Shown in pieces: positions 1 through 11,829 of a stretch of 64,000 nucleotides of DNA. Numbering within the stretch: position 1 is the stretch's first letter; every line of letters starts with the position of its first letter. The notes beneath the pieces are model-generated. The model did not search any database and was not told where the DNA came from. It saw only the letters and a list, made by a program, of their open reading frames with translations. Position numbers and translations under genes: made by a program. Source of the DNA: Lytechinus variegatus (Eukaryota; Echinodermata; Echinoidea; Temnopleuroida; Toxopneustidae); contig NC_054740.1 in the NCBI RefSeq assembly GCF_018143015.1, positions 71,507,856-71,571,855 on the forward strand. The letters run 5' to 3'.

Positions 1-252
1 ATCCGAAAACGAAATGAGGTTCCTAATTCCGAAGGTTCGTGAGTCCAAAACGAAATGATTAACGAACCTTATTTCGTTTTCGGATTAATGAACCTTGGGA
101 ATGACAAATCTTCGGAATAACGCCACAAATGTTCGGATTAACGAACCCTTTTACGTTTTCGGATTAACGAACATCGAGGTATAGGCAATTTACGCGTTTC
201 GGAATTATGAACCTTCGGAATAAAGAAGGAATTACGAACCTTCGGAATTATG
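1..252. repeat. degenerate TTCGGAAT/AACGAACC short tandem repeat
   Basis: Short words such as TTCGGATTAACGAACC, CCTTCGGAATTATGAA and TCGTTTTCGGATTAA recur in both orientations with irregular spacing, so the block can pair with itself. There is no open frame. It begins at or before the window edge, so its true length is unknown. I do not recognise the family. Confidence 0.7.
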
Positions 253-300
253 AAGTGTAACCCAAGTTATAACCATGTCTAACAGATCATGCAATGTGCA

Positions 301-845
301 ATTTATAATATTTAATGCTTAGAAATTTAATATTATACTGTTCAAAAAAAAAATTGTTCAAACTCTTAAAGAAGAACAAATACATATACATGTAAGTTCG
401 TATACAAAACAGGTTGTATAAGGTTAATACATCTTATTTGATTTTGTTTTTATCATGTTTATGATGTATTTAATACAGATAATTTATTGCTTAGAAATTT
501 AATATTATACTGTTCAAAATAAAAAAATATATATATTTTGTTCAAACTCTTAAAGAAGAACAAATACATATACATGTAAGTTCGTATACAAAACAGGTTG
601 TATAAGGTTTATACATCTTATTTGATTTTGTTTTTATCATGTTTATGATGCATTTAATACAGATAATTTATTGCTTAGAAATTTAATATCTTACTGTTCA
701 AAATTAAAAAATATATATTTTGTTCAAACTCTTAGAGAAGAACTTATACATATAGGTTCGTATACAAAACGGGTTATATATAGTTTATACATCTTATTTG
801 ATTTTGTTTTTATCATGTTTATGATGTATTTAATACAGATAATTT
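301..845. repeat. tandem repeat, three copies of about 172-184 bp
   Basis: The word GCTTAGAAATTTAATAT begins near 317, 489 and 673. Each copy continues through TTCAAACTCTTAAAGAAGAAC, AGTTCGTATACAAAAC and TTATTTGATTTTGTTTTTAT to TACAGATAATTTA. The copies differ mainly in A/T run length and a few substitutions, which suggests recent tandem duplication. It is non-coding. Confidence 0.85.
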
Positions 846-933
846 AGTCTTACGTTCTTATTAACTGTTAGAGGGAATCCCGAAATGTTCTAAAACTCTT
901 TCTATTCCATATATTACTGCGAGCAGCGGTGTA

Positions 934-1175
934 CAGTGGGTGAGGGGGGGCTTGGGCGCCTCAACAAAAAAATCACGACCAAGAAAAAATAGAAAAGGAA
1001 AGAGAGAAGGGTGAAATACGATTTTATTTTCTGAAAATTATGTCAAATTCTATCACAAAATTAGATTTCTTAAATAAAGATTTTACAGTTTTTACTCGCT
1101 CGAATTTTTTTTTATATAACTTTTGCCTGATGCGCCATATCTCACCCCTCAATTTTTTTTATCCTTACGCCACTG
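934..1175. mobile_element. MITE-like element with CAGTGGCGTA-type end, about 240 bp
   Basis: It begins CAGTGGGTGAGGGGGGGC and ends with TTACGCCACTG, whose reverse complement is CAGTGGCGTAA. G-rich and C-rich segments near the two ends could pair. The layout matches the other CAGTGGCGTA elements in this window, at 6550-7631, 10304-11823 and 22990-23219. It has no coding capacity, so it would be non-autonomous. Confidence 0.55.
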
Positions 1176-1214
1176 ATTGCCAGCCTATTTAAATAACGTG
1201 CCTGTATTGATGCT

Positions 1215-1794
1215 TTAAAGAGATGGTCCGGGCTGAAAGTATGTATAGCTTAATAAATAAATAAAAATAATTTAAAAAGATAAATTCACTGAGCAAAATG
1301 CCGAAAATTTCATCGAAATCGGATAACAAATAACAAAGTTATTGAATTTTAAAATTTAGCAATGATTTGTGAAAACAGTCGTCATGAATATTCATATAGG
1401 TGGGCTGATGATGCCACATCTCCACTTGTTCTTTTGTATTTTATTATATGAAATTAGGTTTCAATTTTTTTCCTCCAAGAACTAGAAAAATTGGATTGAC
1501 AAATGATTTAGTGATTAAGATATTTACTTATTTCATTATAAGGGAGACATATTATTCACACAAGTATGAAATAATGAAAAAAAAATATGATTTTATGTAA
1601 TAACACAAGAAAACGGAAAGTGGAGATGTGACATCATCAGCCGGCCACCTAATGAATATTCATGACGACTATTAAAAAAAAAATATTGCTAAAATTTAAA
1701 CTTCAATAACTTTCGGCATTTTGCTCAGTGAATTCTACTTTATCATGTTTATGTATTAAGATATAAATATTTTCAGCCCGGACCATCCCTTTAA
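1215..1794. mobile_element. TTAA-flanked foldback MITE, 580 bp
   Basis: The ends are inverted repeats: TTAAAGAGATGGTCCGGGCT at the left, and CAGCCCGGACCATCCCTTTAA at the right differing by one base. Subterminal inverted segments extend the pairing, for example CACTGAGCAAAATGCCGAAA against TTTCGGCATTTTGCTCAGTG, and ATGAATATTCAT on both sides. The outer TTAA is what a TTAA-target transposase (piggyBac or Kolobok type) would leave. There is no ORF. Confidence 0.85.
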
Positions 1795-1799
1795 GTTAG

Positions 1800-2480
1800 C
1801 TTAGGGAAATCACCAGCTTTCATTCGATATTGTTCTCTATTGTGTTTAATTTTCCAAGTCAGATGATGATAATTAACACACAAGATATGTATTCCATGTA
1901 TAAATAAATTAAAAAAATAGCTATAATTAAGTAAACTTATCACGCGTCTTGTCACCCCAACTCACGTTGTATATTATAATTATGTCATCGTTATGGGACG
2001 TAAGATCGTATATCTCTGTGATTGTATCTATACAATAGTATATTTCATAACGTGAATGTTGATGAGCAGTTATATAATAGTAAAAACTAATCGTGTGTCA
2101 TTATCAGCGGTGGGTAATGATGAATTGTTGAAATACTCCCTGGTGATAAACCGTTAATTTCTGAATATTGCTCAAAGTACGATGTTGTTTTTTTTTACCG
2201 GGAATGTGCAATAACAAATTTGCTTTTAAAAAAGACAATCACATGAACAATGTTTTTAGTTGCAATTTGTCACTGTCGTTCTGCTTCTCTTGCCTTCGGG
2301 TTTGATGCAATCTTATCTTACAGGTCAATTCATTGGCAAAGGTTTTTTATTTATCAGTTATTGTTGCTTCATAATTGTATTGAAAAATTAATTGTCGGTG
2401 AATAATAACCCGGCATGACGTGCATCGACCTATGGCATCGACAAAAGAGTATTTCGCCTCTGCAAACGTTTTAATAATAT
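1800..2480. other. intergenic, nothing recognised
   Basis: AT-rich single-copy-looking sequence without a credible ORF, splice-paired exon, RNA gene or clear repeat. Confidence 0.5.
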
Positions 2481-2690
2481 AGGATATTTATATTGCGCAC
2501 ATTTCCACCTTGTTAGGTGCTCAAGGCGCTCCTATATTACCCGGCTAAGCTAGGCGTTCATAGCGCACACAGCTTCTTAAGGAATTACTTCGTACCGGTA
2601 CCCATTTACCTCACCTGGGTCGAGTGCAGCACATAGTGGATCAGTTTCTTGCTGAAGGAAATTACGCCATGGCTTTTAGCACCTTGTTTC
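2481..2690. repeat. SINE-like dispersed repeat (TATTTATATTGCGCACA family)
   Basis: TATTTATATTGCGCACAT, CACCTTGTTAGGTGCTCAAG, GCGCTCCTATATTA and CATAGCGCACACAGC are shared almost base for base with 54209-54306. This copy continues through CATTTACCTCACCTGGGTCG to ATTACGCCATGGCT, a layout I recall from widespread short repeats of marine invertebrates. No Pol III boxes could be confirmed, so SINE status is inference. Confidence 0.55.
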
Positions 2691-3031
2691 CCATTGACGT
2701 TGTACAAAAACATTGCTGAGAGCTTTGTCACAACATGGACCTAGTCGGTGATACTATAGTAGGTCCATGGTCGCAATCATTCAGACAGCTGCAGAGTATT
2801 AAAGTATAATGGACGTATAATGGAAAATCTATGTAATATGGCTAAACAGCTTTGGGGGCATTGGCCATCAGATTGAAAATCTGTCAACATAGCAAACGAG
2901 AAAAAGAAGACAGTTATCATCATTAAGTATGCGGTCAAAACGACGTTGCCACTGTCATGACAACACTCTCAAATTAAAGACATTTTGTCTTCAATTATCA
3001 TGTGACATGACATTGTGTGAAAAAAAAAACA

Positions 3032-3530
3032 TTAAAGGGCAAGTCCAGCCCATAAAAAATGATTTGAATATGTTGCATCAAAAGAGATAAATCAAACAAG
3101 AATAATGCTGAAAATTTCATCAAAATAGAATGTAAAATAAGAAAGTTATCAAATCTTAAAGTTCCGCTCATTTTTCACAAAACGGTTCAGTGATGTGCAA
3201 ATGAGAGTGTTGATGATGTAACTCATTCACTATTTCTTTTTTTATTATTATTTGAATTAAACAATATTTCAATTTTCATAGATTTGACAATAATGTCCCT
3301 CTTGGTTGAACCACAAAATGTTAGAAACAATGGTAATTCCACATTTTCAGGGAGAATTAAAATCTTGTTTCTCATGACAATAACTAATGGAAATATTTCA
3401 TATTTCATAATAAAATACAAAAGAAATAGTGAGTGGGTGATGTCATCAGTCCCCTCATTTGCATACCGATCAGGATGTGCATCTTACTGTCTTGTGAAAT
3501 TAAGCGAAATTTCAAAATGTCATAACTCTA
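3032..3530. mobile_element. TTAA MITE (AAAGGnCAAGTCCA family), right end missing
   Basis: The left end is TTAAAGGGCAAGTCCAGCCC. The interior matches the complete copy at 54601-55205 over long stretches, such as AATAATGCTGAAAATTTCATC, ACAAAAGAAATAGTGAGTG, CTCATTTGCA and CAGGATGTGCAT. Similarity stops near 3530, before any right terminal repeat, so this copy is truncated or its end has decayed. ORFs here are chance. Confidence 0.8.
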
Positions 3531-3559
3531 TATGTCAAAGTTATTGCCGGTTTATTGTA

Positions 3560-4540
3560 TTAATGATGTACGTGACTACGATTTATGAATGTTATGTGTA
3601 ACTTATTAGTCGTTAGCTATCAATGTAACATATTCGGTAATGTATTCACGGATAATTTATTGTGACAATAATTATGAAGAAAATACAAAATCCAAATAGC
3701 CATATGCTTGTTTCCTTTTGTCATGCTTATTTCGTTTTTTAACGTCACAGATACGGTGATATCAGGTATATTTCAATTGTGATGCTTTGCATGACGTTTA
3801 TCATTGCTTTGAGCAGATATAAGCGTCTATTAATTATTAATTACGTATTAATTACTATGTTATAAAAAAAATATACGCACAAGCGTACATATTAACTCAT
3901 TGAGTGCTTCGTGCACGCTACGTATCCTACTATAACATGCCACACTCGTGCTCGCACGCCTACTATTGATTGCTTTGTGCTTGCATTGTTTCCTACCCTC
4001 GCCTGCTTCGTGCATGACTGCGCACATTCGGAATTACAATCATTGTTACGCCGTTTTGCATTGTATTGCGCATCGCATGCACGCCGTAATTAGCACTATT
4101 GTGTGCAGTGCGAACTCTGCTTTCTGACAGATCAACTTACGCGGTTTACATTCGACTTTTCCGAGTATTTCTATATTTTTTACAAGATATGGCTCCGCCT
4201 CTGAGAGGAAGAGACCTAGGTTTTTTGATCCATACAAAACACTCCACAAAATGGAACTACTTGATACAACTCATATTTTAGCGGTAAAGATAATAACCAA
4301 TCCATATAATGAGGACACCATTATAAGGGGTATGAAATTTCCTACAACTTTACTACACAATATTTTGTGGATAAACTAATCGTTAGAGAGTTACAATTAA
4401 TTGTTATCATGACTATTGAAAGGAGTGAATACGACTCGCGATCCCAAAATTAATGTGGCACAGGGGGGTTTTGTGGCTGGCACAGGGGATTAGCATCGGA
4501 TTAGCATTGTGGCATTTGGTTAGTAGTGTGCGTGGCATGT
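3560..4540. other. intergenic, nothing recognised
   Basis: No supported gene. There are some CpG-containing stretches around 3905-4100 with short repeats of the GCTTCGTGCA/GCTCGCACG kind. The small open frames there have no recognisable composition or homology. Confidence 0.45.
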
Positions 4541-4559
4541 TAAGAGTTAAAATGTACCT

Positions 4560-4811
4560 ATACGGGGGCAGTCAGCCTGACGAGCCACAACCCATGCAAA
4601 GGACGTATCCCTGCCCCCCTGAGGAGCTTGAAGACCTTTATTTCCCCCCCCCCCCCCTGACGAGCATGAAGACCTTTTTTTTGCTTGTCATTTTTTTCTG
4701 GTACGAAATCCTTTATTTGTGACTGAAGACTTTTTTTTTTTGCTTGTCAAATTTTTTTGGCTGACGTTTTTGCCCCCCCCCCCCCTGTGGAAAATCCGAA
4801 ATACGCCACTG
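4560..4811. mobile_element. C-tract MITE, same family as 57160-57449
   Basis: It has ACGGGGGCAG near the left end, GACGAGCCACAACCCATGCA, poly-C runs, repeats of TTTTTTGCTTGTCA, and the right end CTGTGGAAAATCCGAAATACGCCACTG. The same words occur in the same order at 57160-57449. The right end reverse-complements to CAGTGGCGTATTTCGGA, which links it to the CAGTGGCGTA group. Confidence 0.65.
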
Positions 4812-4814
4812 AAT

Positions 4815-6540
4815 ATACGAAAAGGTTTGTTGTAGAATATAATGATCCAACAGCAGTTGCGTAATAAACCCTTCTATTTTAAAGGAAATGCTATGAAAAT
4901 TATGTTTCCAAGTTCGAAGGAGATTTGTTAAACATTAATTTATTTCATCTACCAGATGACCTTGATATCTGTTCGTTATTTAGTGAACATTGCATGGAGG
5001 AGAGCGTTTCATCAACAGTTTTGTCCGTTAAGCAAGTTATCAAGTCTGACAACTTTCCTTGAATTTGATTGGCGGAGAAGCTCTATTACTGTGGTAACTG
5101 TCTGATTAAATGGGACTTGTCGGACGGTATAGATCTGATAACTTGTCGGATGTTGACGAAACGGCTCCCCTGATCTTCTTTGTCCAGGATGTAAAATAAA
5201 GTTTGTTCCACAGACCACAATGAAAAAATGGCACATTAAATTGAAGCATCAGTGTGAATATACCCGTGATCAATCGACTGCGCTAAATAGATTCAATTTC
5301 TATAATGTTTCATTCAAGATTGAAGACTAACAATGTGTAATTATAAGTAAAAATAATTTTACAGTGAAAGCTTGACCAAATATTTTACTCAAACAAATTA
5401 CAAGAAACAAGTAGGAATACCATGCACCCTGAACAAAAAAGTATCAAATTATTTATATTACATAAGCAATATATTTTATCAAACTGAATTTCTGCATTCG
5501 CCTTTGCCCTCTTTCGGATTTTACTCGATGGAAAATTGTTTTTAAAAAAACGCTTGTATACAGGAAAATTCAAGACTAATCCCTCGCTGCTCGTATTCCT
5601 TTTCACGCACGTCAGGCAAGATTTCTTTAGTACAAATGATCCTAAGCCAATGAATTGGTCCATAATTTGACAAGATAATTATCAATGCAAAGATGAAATT
5701 ATTTCAAAGGAGTATTTATTTCACTGAGACTAGTGCTTTCCTTGTATCCCTTTTCTTCATCATTTGAAGATAAAATGGCAGTGTTCGACCAGTCATTGTA
5801 TATGGTGTCATCATCGTAGTTTTTGCATTGTTGATTGAATTTCAAACTATCCTCATCTTGCTTTCAATTATCATACAATATTCAGATATATTAATTCTCA
5901 AAAAGATTCAAAGCCACGCTTACGAAAAATTCATACTAGACTAATAATAATATGGTGCAAATCTTAATAGCACAGTATTATTTTCATTATGCCAAAATAT
6001 ATATTAGTTGGCTTACACTAATTCCAATTTTCCTCATAATTATTTTCTCTATTTGATGTGGGCAAACAACGCCTCTTAATAAAATGCATGCAACCATCGG
6101 CAATGGCATTTTCTTCGACAGGTCTTTGTTTCCATGGCAACTGCATGTGAAGAAGCTGTGTGATCTGACACACAATGTGGGCTCTCTTCATTTTTTCTCT
6201 CCCTTACTCCCCCCCCCCCTCTCCTGCCCCCTCTCTCTCTCCCTCCCTCTCTCACTCTCTTTCCCCGCCCCCTCCCCCTCCTCTCTTTTTCATATACACA
6301 AGAGAAGATCTATCATTGTCTGTTCTTCATGACATGTAATTAAGTATCCTTCAGACATGTTTCAAGATATTCTTAAGGTTTTCAAAATACTAATTACGAG
6401 GTTGTACTTGAGGTGATATCAATAACTCGACCGTGCAGTTTCCAATATATACTGCCACGAACCTCTTCAAAAGTGAGTCATTTTAGTCGATAGATCACGT
6501 ACATCATGTTGTAAGAAGTCAGATTAGTAATAGTAATTAT
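4815..6540. other. intergenic, with a C/T-rich tract at 6190-6290
   Basis: No gene is supported. Short ORFs on either strand lack splice-site support or recognisable motifs. Around 6190-6290 there is a strongly pyrimidine-biased low-complexity stretch (CTCTCTCC, CCCTCC). Confidence 0.5.
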
Positions 6541-6549
6541 ATGAAGAAC

Positions 6550-7631
6550 CAGTGTCGTAACTACGGGGGCACGTGCCCCCCCCCCCCCCCCCCATCGGTT
6601 GGCCAAAAAAAAAACAGGGGGAGGAGAAAAAGATGGAAAAAGGAAGAGAAACGTCGTGAGAAAGAACGAATTATTGTACTTTATAATTATGTTATATTAC
6701 CAAAGAAATATTTTTTCATAACTTTATAAAACATAATTTGCTCAGGGCCTATATGATTGTGTTCATCGTTAAGTGTGCGCATTGTCTGTTTAACGAGAAT
6801 ACGATATATTATAATCCTGTTATACTAAAATATCCCGTTTTCAAGTCAATATACACCAAATATATTTCCAAGCACTTGGAGTTATTATTGTTTTGTAGTG
6901 ACATATGCTTCTTTTTCATTACTACTGAAAGAGATTGCCCCGTTTTAAGGTTTAATATAAAACATTTCTTATTTCTATTTCCTATATCAAGAATTTTCAG
7001 CTCGCATTTCGCGCTCTCATTATTTGGTTAGTGAAATACGTATGGTCTTAGTGAATTCCTACAAACTAGACTTAAGTATAGAATGCACCTCTTCAGGTCT
7101 GAATTTCCTAAGTTTTCAGCTCGTGCTTTGCGCTCGCAATATTTGATTAATGAGATGCGTATGTTAATCATGATTACGATGACCACAAAAAGTGCTTCAT
7201 GTGTTTAGATGTAATTCTAACTAATTCAGCAAGCGCTTGGCACTCGCATAAGATGACTATGGTGATATATGTATACTCTTAATGGATTTCTAAAAATAGT
7301 CCTCAAAATGTCCCTGTTTGGGGTCAATGTATACAAAAAATTCAGCTCGGCTTCGCGCTCGCATTATTTGTTAAGCGAGACAGGGAGTATCATGATTGCG
7401 AAAACTATTTCATAATATCTTTTTTTAAGGTCTGAATATCAACATTTTTTCAGCTTGCGCTTCGCGCTCTCATTATTTGATCAGTGAGATACATATCCGT
7501 TTAATGGCACAGTCCTTAAAATGTCTCTATAAGGTCAGTATACCTGGCAATCGAGCGCGCTTCGTGTGCCCATAAAGTGACTCAAAATTTTTGCTGGTGC
7601 CCCTCATGCCCTGACCCACGGTACGCCACTG
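6550..7631. mobile_element. CAGTGGCGTA element with internal TTCGCGCTCGCA array, about 1.08 kb
   Basis: The left end reads CAGTGTCGTAACTACGGGGG and is followed by a C run. The right end is GGTACGCCACTG, whose reverse complement is CAGTGGCGTACC. From about 6985 the interior is a degenerate array of roughly 100-150 bp units centred on TTTTCAGCTCGCGCTTTGCG or CGCTCTCATTATTTG, followed by GTGAGATACGTAT. There is no transposase ORF. The same array occurs in the opposite orientation at 10304-11823. Confidence 0.7.
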
Positions 7632-7639
7632 TGAAGAAT

Positions 7640-9300
7640 GTTTGTGGTGAAAACGTACATTGATCACAAAGAAGTAGATCGGATTGACGTGCTAGCGAAG
7701 GGGACATTATAGCCCCCTCTCTTTTCAGCAAACGTGAACAAAAACGTTTAGGTGACCATTAAATCTGTGAATTGTGATTTTTTTTTCAAGCATTCAAGAC
7801 TATTCGATTTCTCTTTTAGTGTTTTGCCAACGTATCAAATCAAGCCTTATACATTTGGATTACCTGGGACAGACGGGAAAGTGTCTTGATTTTGTTTTCT
7901 AATTTTAAGTGAAATGAAACATTTTCTTATAGAAAGTCTTCATGATAGATTGATCAAGGGGAAATCGTTTGTGTCATTTCATAAGATATTCCCTCCCAGG
8001 GACGAGTAAACTTGAATATTGTTCATTCAGGCGAACCTCTCTTTTTCGGAAATCATTATCACGAACCAAAACTGAAAAAAAGGGACATTATTCTAAGATG
8101 CCTCAATGTCTTAAATTCATTCCGGTTTTCATCTGGTTGACTTCATTTCAATCAGGTTACCATGGAAACCAACTTGTGGGGAGTGTAGTCAAGCAATGAG
8201 AACATCACGTGATACCGGGTGAAAAGAAAGAGAGACGATGAAGAGGAAAGATATATAGAGAGAGACTGGGAGACTGGGAGGGAGAGACATTAGTAAAATA
8301 AGGGGGAGGGGATGAGATGGAGAGGGAGAGAAGGGGGGTTATAGAAATATATTGAGCTGTAACTTTTTAAAGTAGTTAATTAATAGGAATGCCGACAAGG
8401 TATTTTGCCCCCCCCCCCCCCGTTCAAATTCGGAGTGATGCCCATGAAACATCCTCGCTTAAAATAAAGCAGATAAACAACGCTGAAACGATCCCATATA
8501 TAGCGCATGTCGGGTATACCTCCCAACTCCCTGTATTAATTTCTTGTCATTTTCGAGACACTTAGTGGATTTTACACTTTCTGAAAAACAGTGTGAGCAA
8601 AGTAAACAACCTAATTAAGTTTCAGTGTTGCTAAGTGTTTTCACAAGGCCCTGAGAAGCGGGGGTTCGGGTGTGCTACGTATGTTATTTACCATTGGCCG
8701 CATCCTCTCCTTAATGAGGTTGACAAGCAAAAAAACAACAACAAAAAAAAAACACGAAAAAAATGCTCCCTAACGACACGGAGAATTTTCTCTCTTTTTT
8801 GGTACTATACATTAATTTTACTAACGAGAATTCCCTGAACGGAACTCCAACACCCTCTATTTAAAAATCTTTCCCATGCAGGGCCCTGTGTTCTTATAGA
8901 CAAAAAGGGAATCTGGTGATCATGTCTAACTAAGCGTAATAATACCGACTTAGGAAAGGACATTTTGAGCAGAATCATTGCTCTGGCATTTTGTCACCAA
9001 TATTCTCCAGCCTTTGGGAATTTTCAGCTTTTAAACAATCGCATTTCAGTAATCAATTTGGATTTTCTTTCTTTTTTATTTGTATATTTATTGCTTTTCA
9101 CTTACAATTTACAGATCAAATAATTCATGTTGAAATTAAATAAAACTAATTCCAGATTTAAAATTTGTTGAACATGACGAGTGAATGCTGAATTTTTAGA
9201 TGTTGCATTAAAAAAACCCAATGAAATCAACAAAAATAATCAACAAATTACATCAACAATTACAATATAAATTCAAGATTTTACGGTAAAACATAATAGC
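7640..9300. other. intergenic, with a purine-rich tract at 8219-8340
   Basis: No gene is supported. Positions 8219-8340 are a GA-rich low-complexity tract (GAGAGAGACTGGGAGACTGG). A C run at 8408-8422 may mark another decayed G/C-tract element. The small ORFs appear to be chance. Confidence 0.5.
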
Positions 9301-9459
9301 AGTAATGTATGATAATAGGGGCAACGGAGCGAAGTTCAAAGTGTGGGGGTCACAGAGAACAAAGGCATCTTTTCTTTCAAAAGGGCACTATCTTAAACAT
9401 GGCAGTATGCTGATTCAAAGAATTGAGTTTTCAAAATTTCGGAAGGGGGACTGCCCCTA

Positions 9460-10195
9460 ACCCCCCCCCCCCACCGCTACGCACGGCCATGACTTTCAAA
9501 ACAAAGAAAACATTACTGATCTATCCCTCTCACATGACTCCTGAAACTTACTGATTATTTTTACAAGTTTTTTTTTCATTCATTATGCACTTGCAGAAGG
9601 AAGCAGGATGGCGCTAAATAAGTGCGCTCATCGGACACGATCAAGAGTGTTTTTTTTTCAGGACAACTTATCAGATATGAGTAACAGTGCACCTATGAGA
9701 ACTCGTTAACACATAAAACGGGTCCTTCTCAGGTGAAAGAGGTACACCCGGGGAGGTGGGATACAGAACATGTTCGTGAGGGGAATTTTTGTCAGCTTGG
9801 GGCACTGCATGATACGAGAAAGGGCCGCGCGCTTAATATATTAAGTCAAAGGGACACTGGCATCTTCCTTAGGTGAAAGAGGCACATGTTCATGAGGGGC
9901 ACTTTTCTTTAAAAAAGCCGGGCACTGATTCGAGAAAGGGCACTTACAAGAAGGCAATTGGAGAGCACTGCTTGCTCAGACAAAAAACGGGTCCTTAGGT
10001 GAAAGCCGGCACTAATAGGGGGCACCGATACGAGATATGGCACTTGGAAATGCATAAAACGGGTCCTCTTCCGATGAAAGGGGCACAGTTACTACACATT
10101 CATGAGGGGGGGGGCATTTTTCTTGAGTAAAAAAGGCACTTTTTCAGTGCTCCGAAAAGTGGGGGCACTGAGCCCCCAGGCGGATTGCCGTCCCT
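9460..10195. repeat. degenerate tandem array (AAACGGGTCCTT / GGTGAAAGAGGCAC)
   Basis: From about 9712, AAAACGGGTCCTT, AGGTGAAAG, CATGAGGGGCA and ATACGAGAAAGGGCA recur about four times at roughly 60-130 bp spacing. The block is flanked by CCCCACCGCTACGCACGG at 9470 and CCCCAGGCGGATTGCCGTCC near 10173-10192, which look like transposon-end words. It is probably the inside of one non-autonomous element, although its exact ends are not clear. Confidence 0.55.
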
Positions 10196-10303
10196 GCGAG
10201 ATAAGACATGAAAAGTTATGAAACTATATTGTACCAAATAACACAAAATGAGACAGTAATTTTGCCCTTGAACAATAATAATAAGAATAACTTTGTTGAT
10301 TAG

Positions 10304-11513
10304 CAGTGGCGTAGCTAGGATTTTTTTTCCTGGGGGGCACTGGGGGGTCCTTGCTTTTTCAGGGGGGGGGGGGGCACCGGCCATTTTTCTCAGTGTGTGT
10401 GTGTATGTGTCACAAGGGCGGATCCGACTTTCGCCAATAGGGGACGGGGTCCAAAATTATCTTCACCTATATTTTCCCCGATCAGTTACTTCTTAATTTT
10501 ATTCTTATAAAACAACATAAACGTGAAATAATCTCATAAGCCTTATAAAAAGTGCGAGCGCGAAGCGCGAGCGATTTTTCATGTATTTTGTCCTGAAAAT
10601 TTAATATTCTGGGCAATGTTATGGGATCCTGAACAAGATTCGTATGTAACTAGATGGTTACTGCGAACGCCAAGCACGAGCAGAAATTTGTATTAACTGT
10701 TCTAGCATTATCGAAAAGGGACCCGGTTAAGGACTGCTTACAGTTACCCACGAAGACGGTATATATTTCAATAATGCGAGCGCGAAGGGCGAGCAAATAT
10801 TTTTGACATTCCGACCTAAAACATGGTCATTCTAAGCACTTTTTGTATTAATAAATGGGATAGGTATGTAACTAAACAATTGATGCGAGCGCGAAGTGCG
10901 AGAGGAAGAAAATTGAGATTTTAGACCTAAAAGTTATACAGTTAATTGGGTATCATTAATAATGCGATCGTGAAGCGTGAGCAGACAATTATTGATATTC
11001 TGATGTGAAACTGGATAATTTAAGTAAATTTTGAATAAAGAACATGCATGCAGGCTATTGCGCATGTTTTAGTTTTAGACCTATAATCTGGGCATTCTGA
11101 ATACATTTGTTTATGGAACATTATGGAATACAAGTTGACAATATTAACTTGGCAAATCAAACAATGTGACCACGCAGAGTGAGCTTAAAATGCTGATATG
11201 TAGACCATAAAACGGACATTTTACAGAGCACTTAAATTTGTAAATGAAAAAAATAATGAAAGCTCGATGTCCGAGCTAAAATATGTTTTGTATATTGACG
11301 TCAAAACTTGCTCCATATCAGCCTATTGAGCAAGATATGAATCTCATTGAAAAGGCAAATCTGGCGCGAAGCGCAAGCAAAAATTTTATAGAGTAACATG
11401 AAAGATTTTTTTCTTTGCAAGTTTTCCCCTCACATTAATTTATTCACTCGTCTTCCTCCCATAGGCGGCGGAAGCGGGGCGGACGTGTCCCCCCCTAAAT
11501 TTGTCGTCGATGA

Positions 11514-11555
<42 letters not shown>

Positions 11556-11823
11556 TGTCAATTTATTTTCCTACGTCTACGTCCCCCCTAAATTTTTTTG
11601 GGTTGAGAACCTTTTTTTTTTTGCTTGTCAAAAAATTGTTGATTGTCCCCTCCTAAAATTTTTGGCTTCCGCCGCCAATGCTTCCTCCTCTTCTTTTTTT
11701 TCTTCTGTCTTCTTCTTTTCCTTTTTTCTTTTCTTCTTTCTCCCCCTTTTTTTTTTGCTCTGCCAATTTTTTTCTGGGGGGGCACGTGCCCCCCAGGCCC
11801 CCCAGCCCGTAGCTACGCCACTG
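10304..11823. mobile_element. CAGTGGCGTAGC element with GCGAGCGCGAAGCGC array, about 1.5 kb
   Basis: The ends are inverted: CAGTGGCGTAGCTAGGA at the left and GTAGCTACGCCACTG at the right. Both are followed inward by G/C runs (GGGGGGCAC against GTGCCCCCC). From about 10550 to 11390 the interior repeats a unit around GTGCGAGCGCGAAGCGCGAG, the reverse complement of the array at 6550-7631. A second inverted-repeat unit occupies 11464-11676. There is no transposase, so the element is non-autonomous. Confidence 0.75.
11464..11676. mobile_element. nested short element with GGCGGCGGAAGC inverted ends
   Basis: It starts GGCGGCGGAAGCGGGGCGGA and ends TTTTTGGCTTCCGCCGCC, a 12-base perfect inverted repeat. 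Inside are a T run of about 35 bases (from 11516), CCCCCTAAATTT repeated, and TTTTGCTTGTCAA repeated. The TTTGCTTGTCA word links it to 4560-4811 and 57160-57449. It sits inside the larger 10304-11823 element and was either inserted later or is part of it. Confidence 0.6.
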
Positions 11824-11829
11824 TTGATT

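Noticed and set aside
3223-3601. Short ORFs on both strands near 3.3 kb
   Set aside because: They lie within the TTAA MITE and are not conserved as frames in the copy at 54601-55205.
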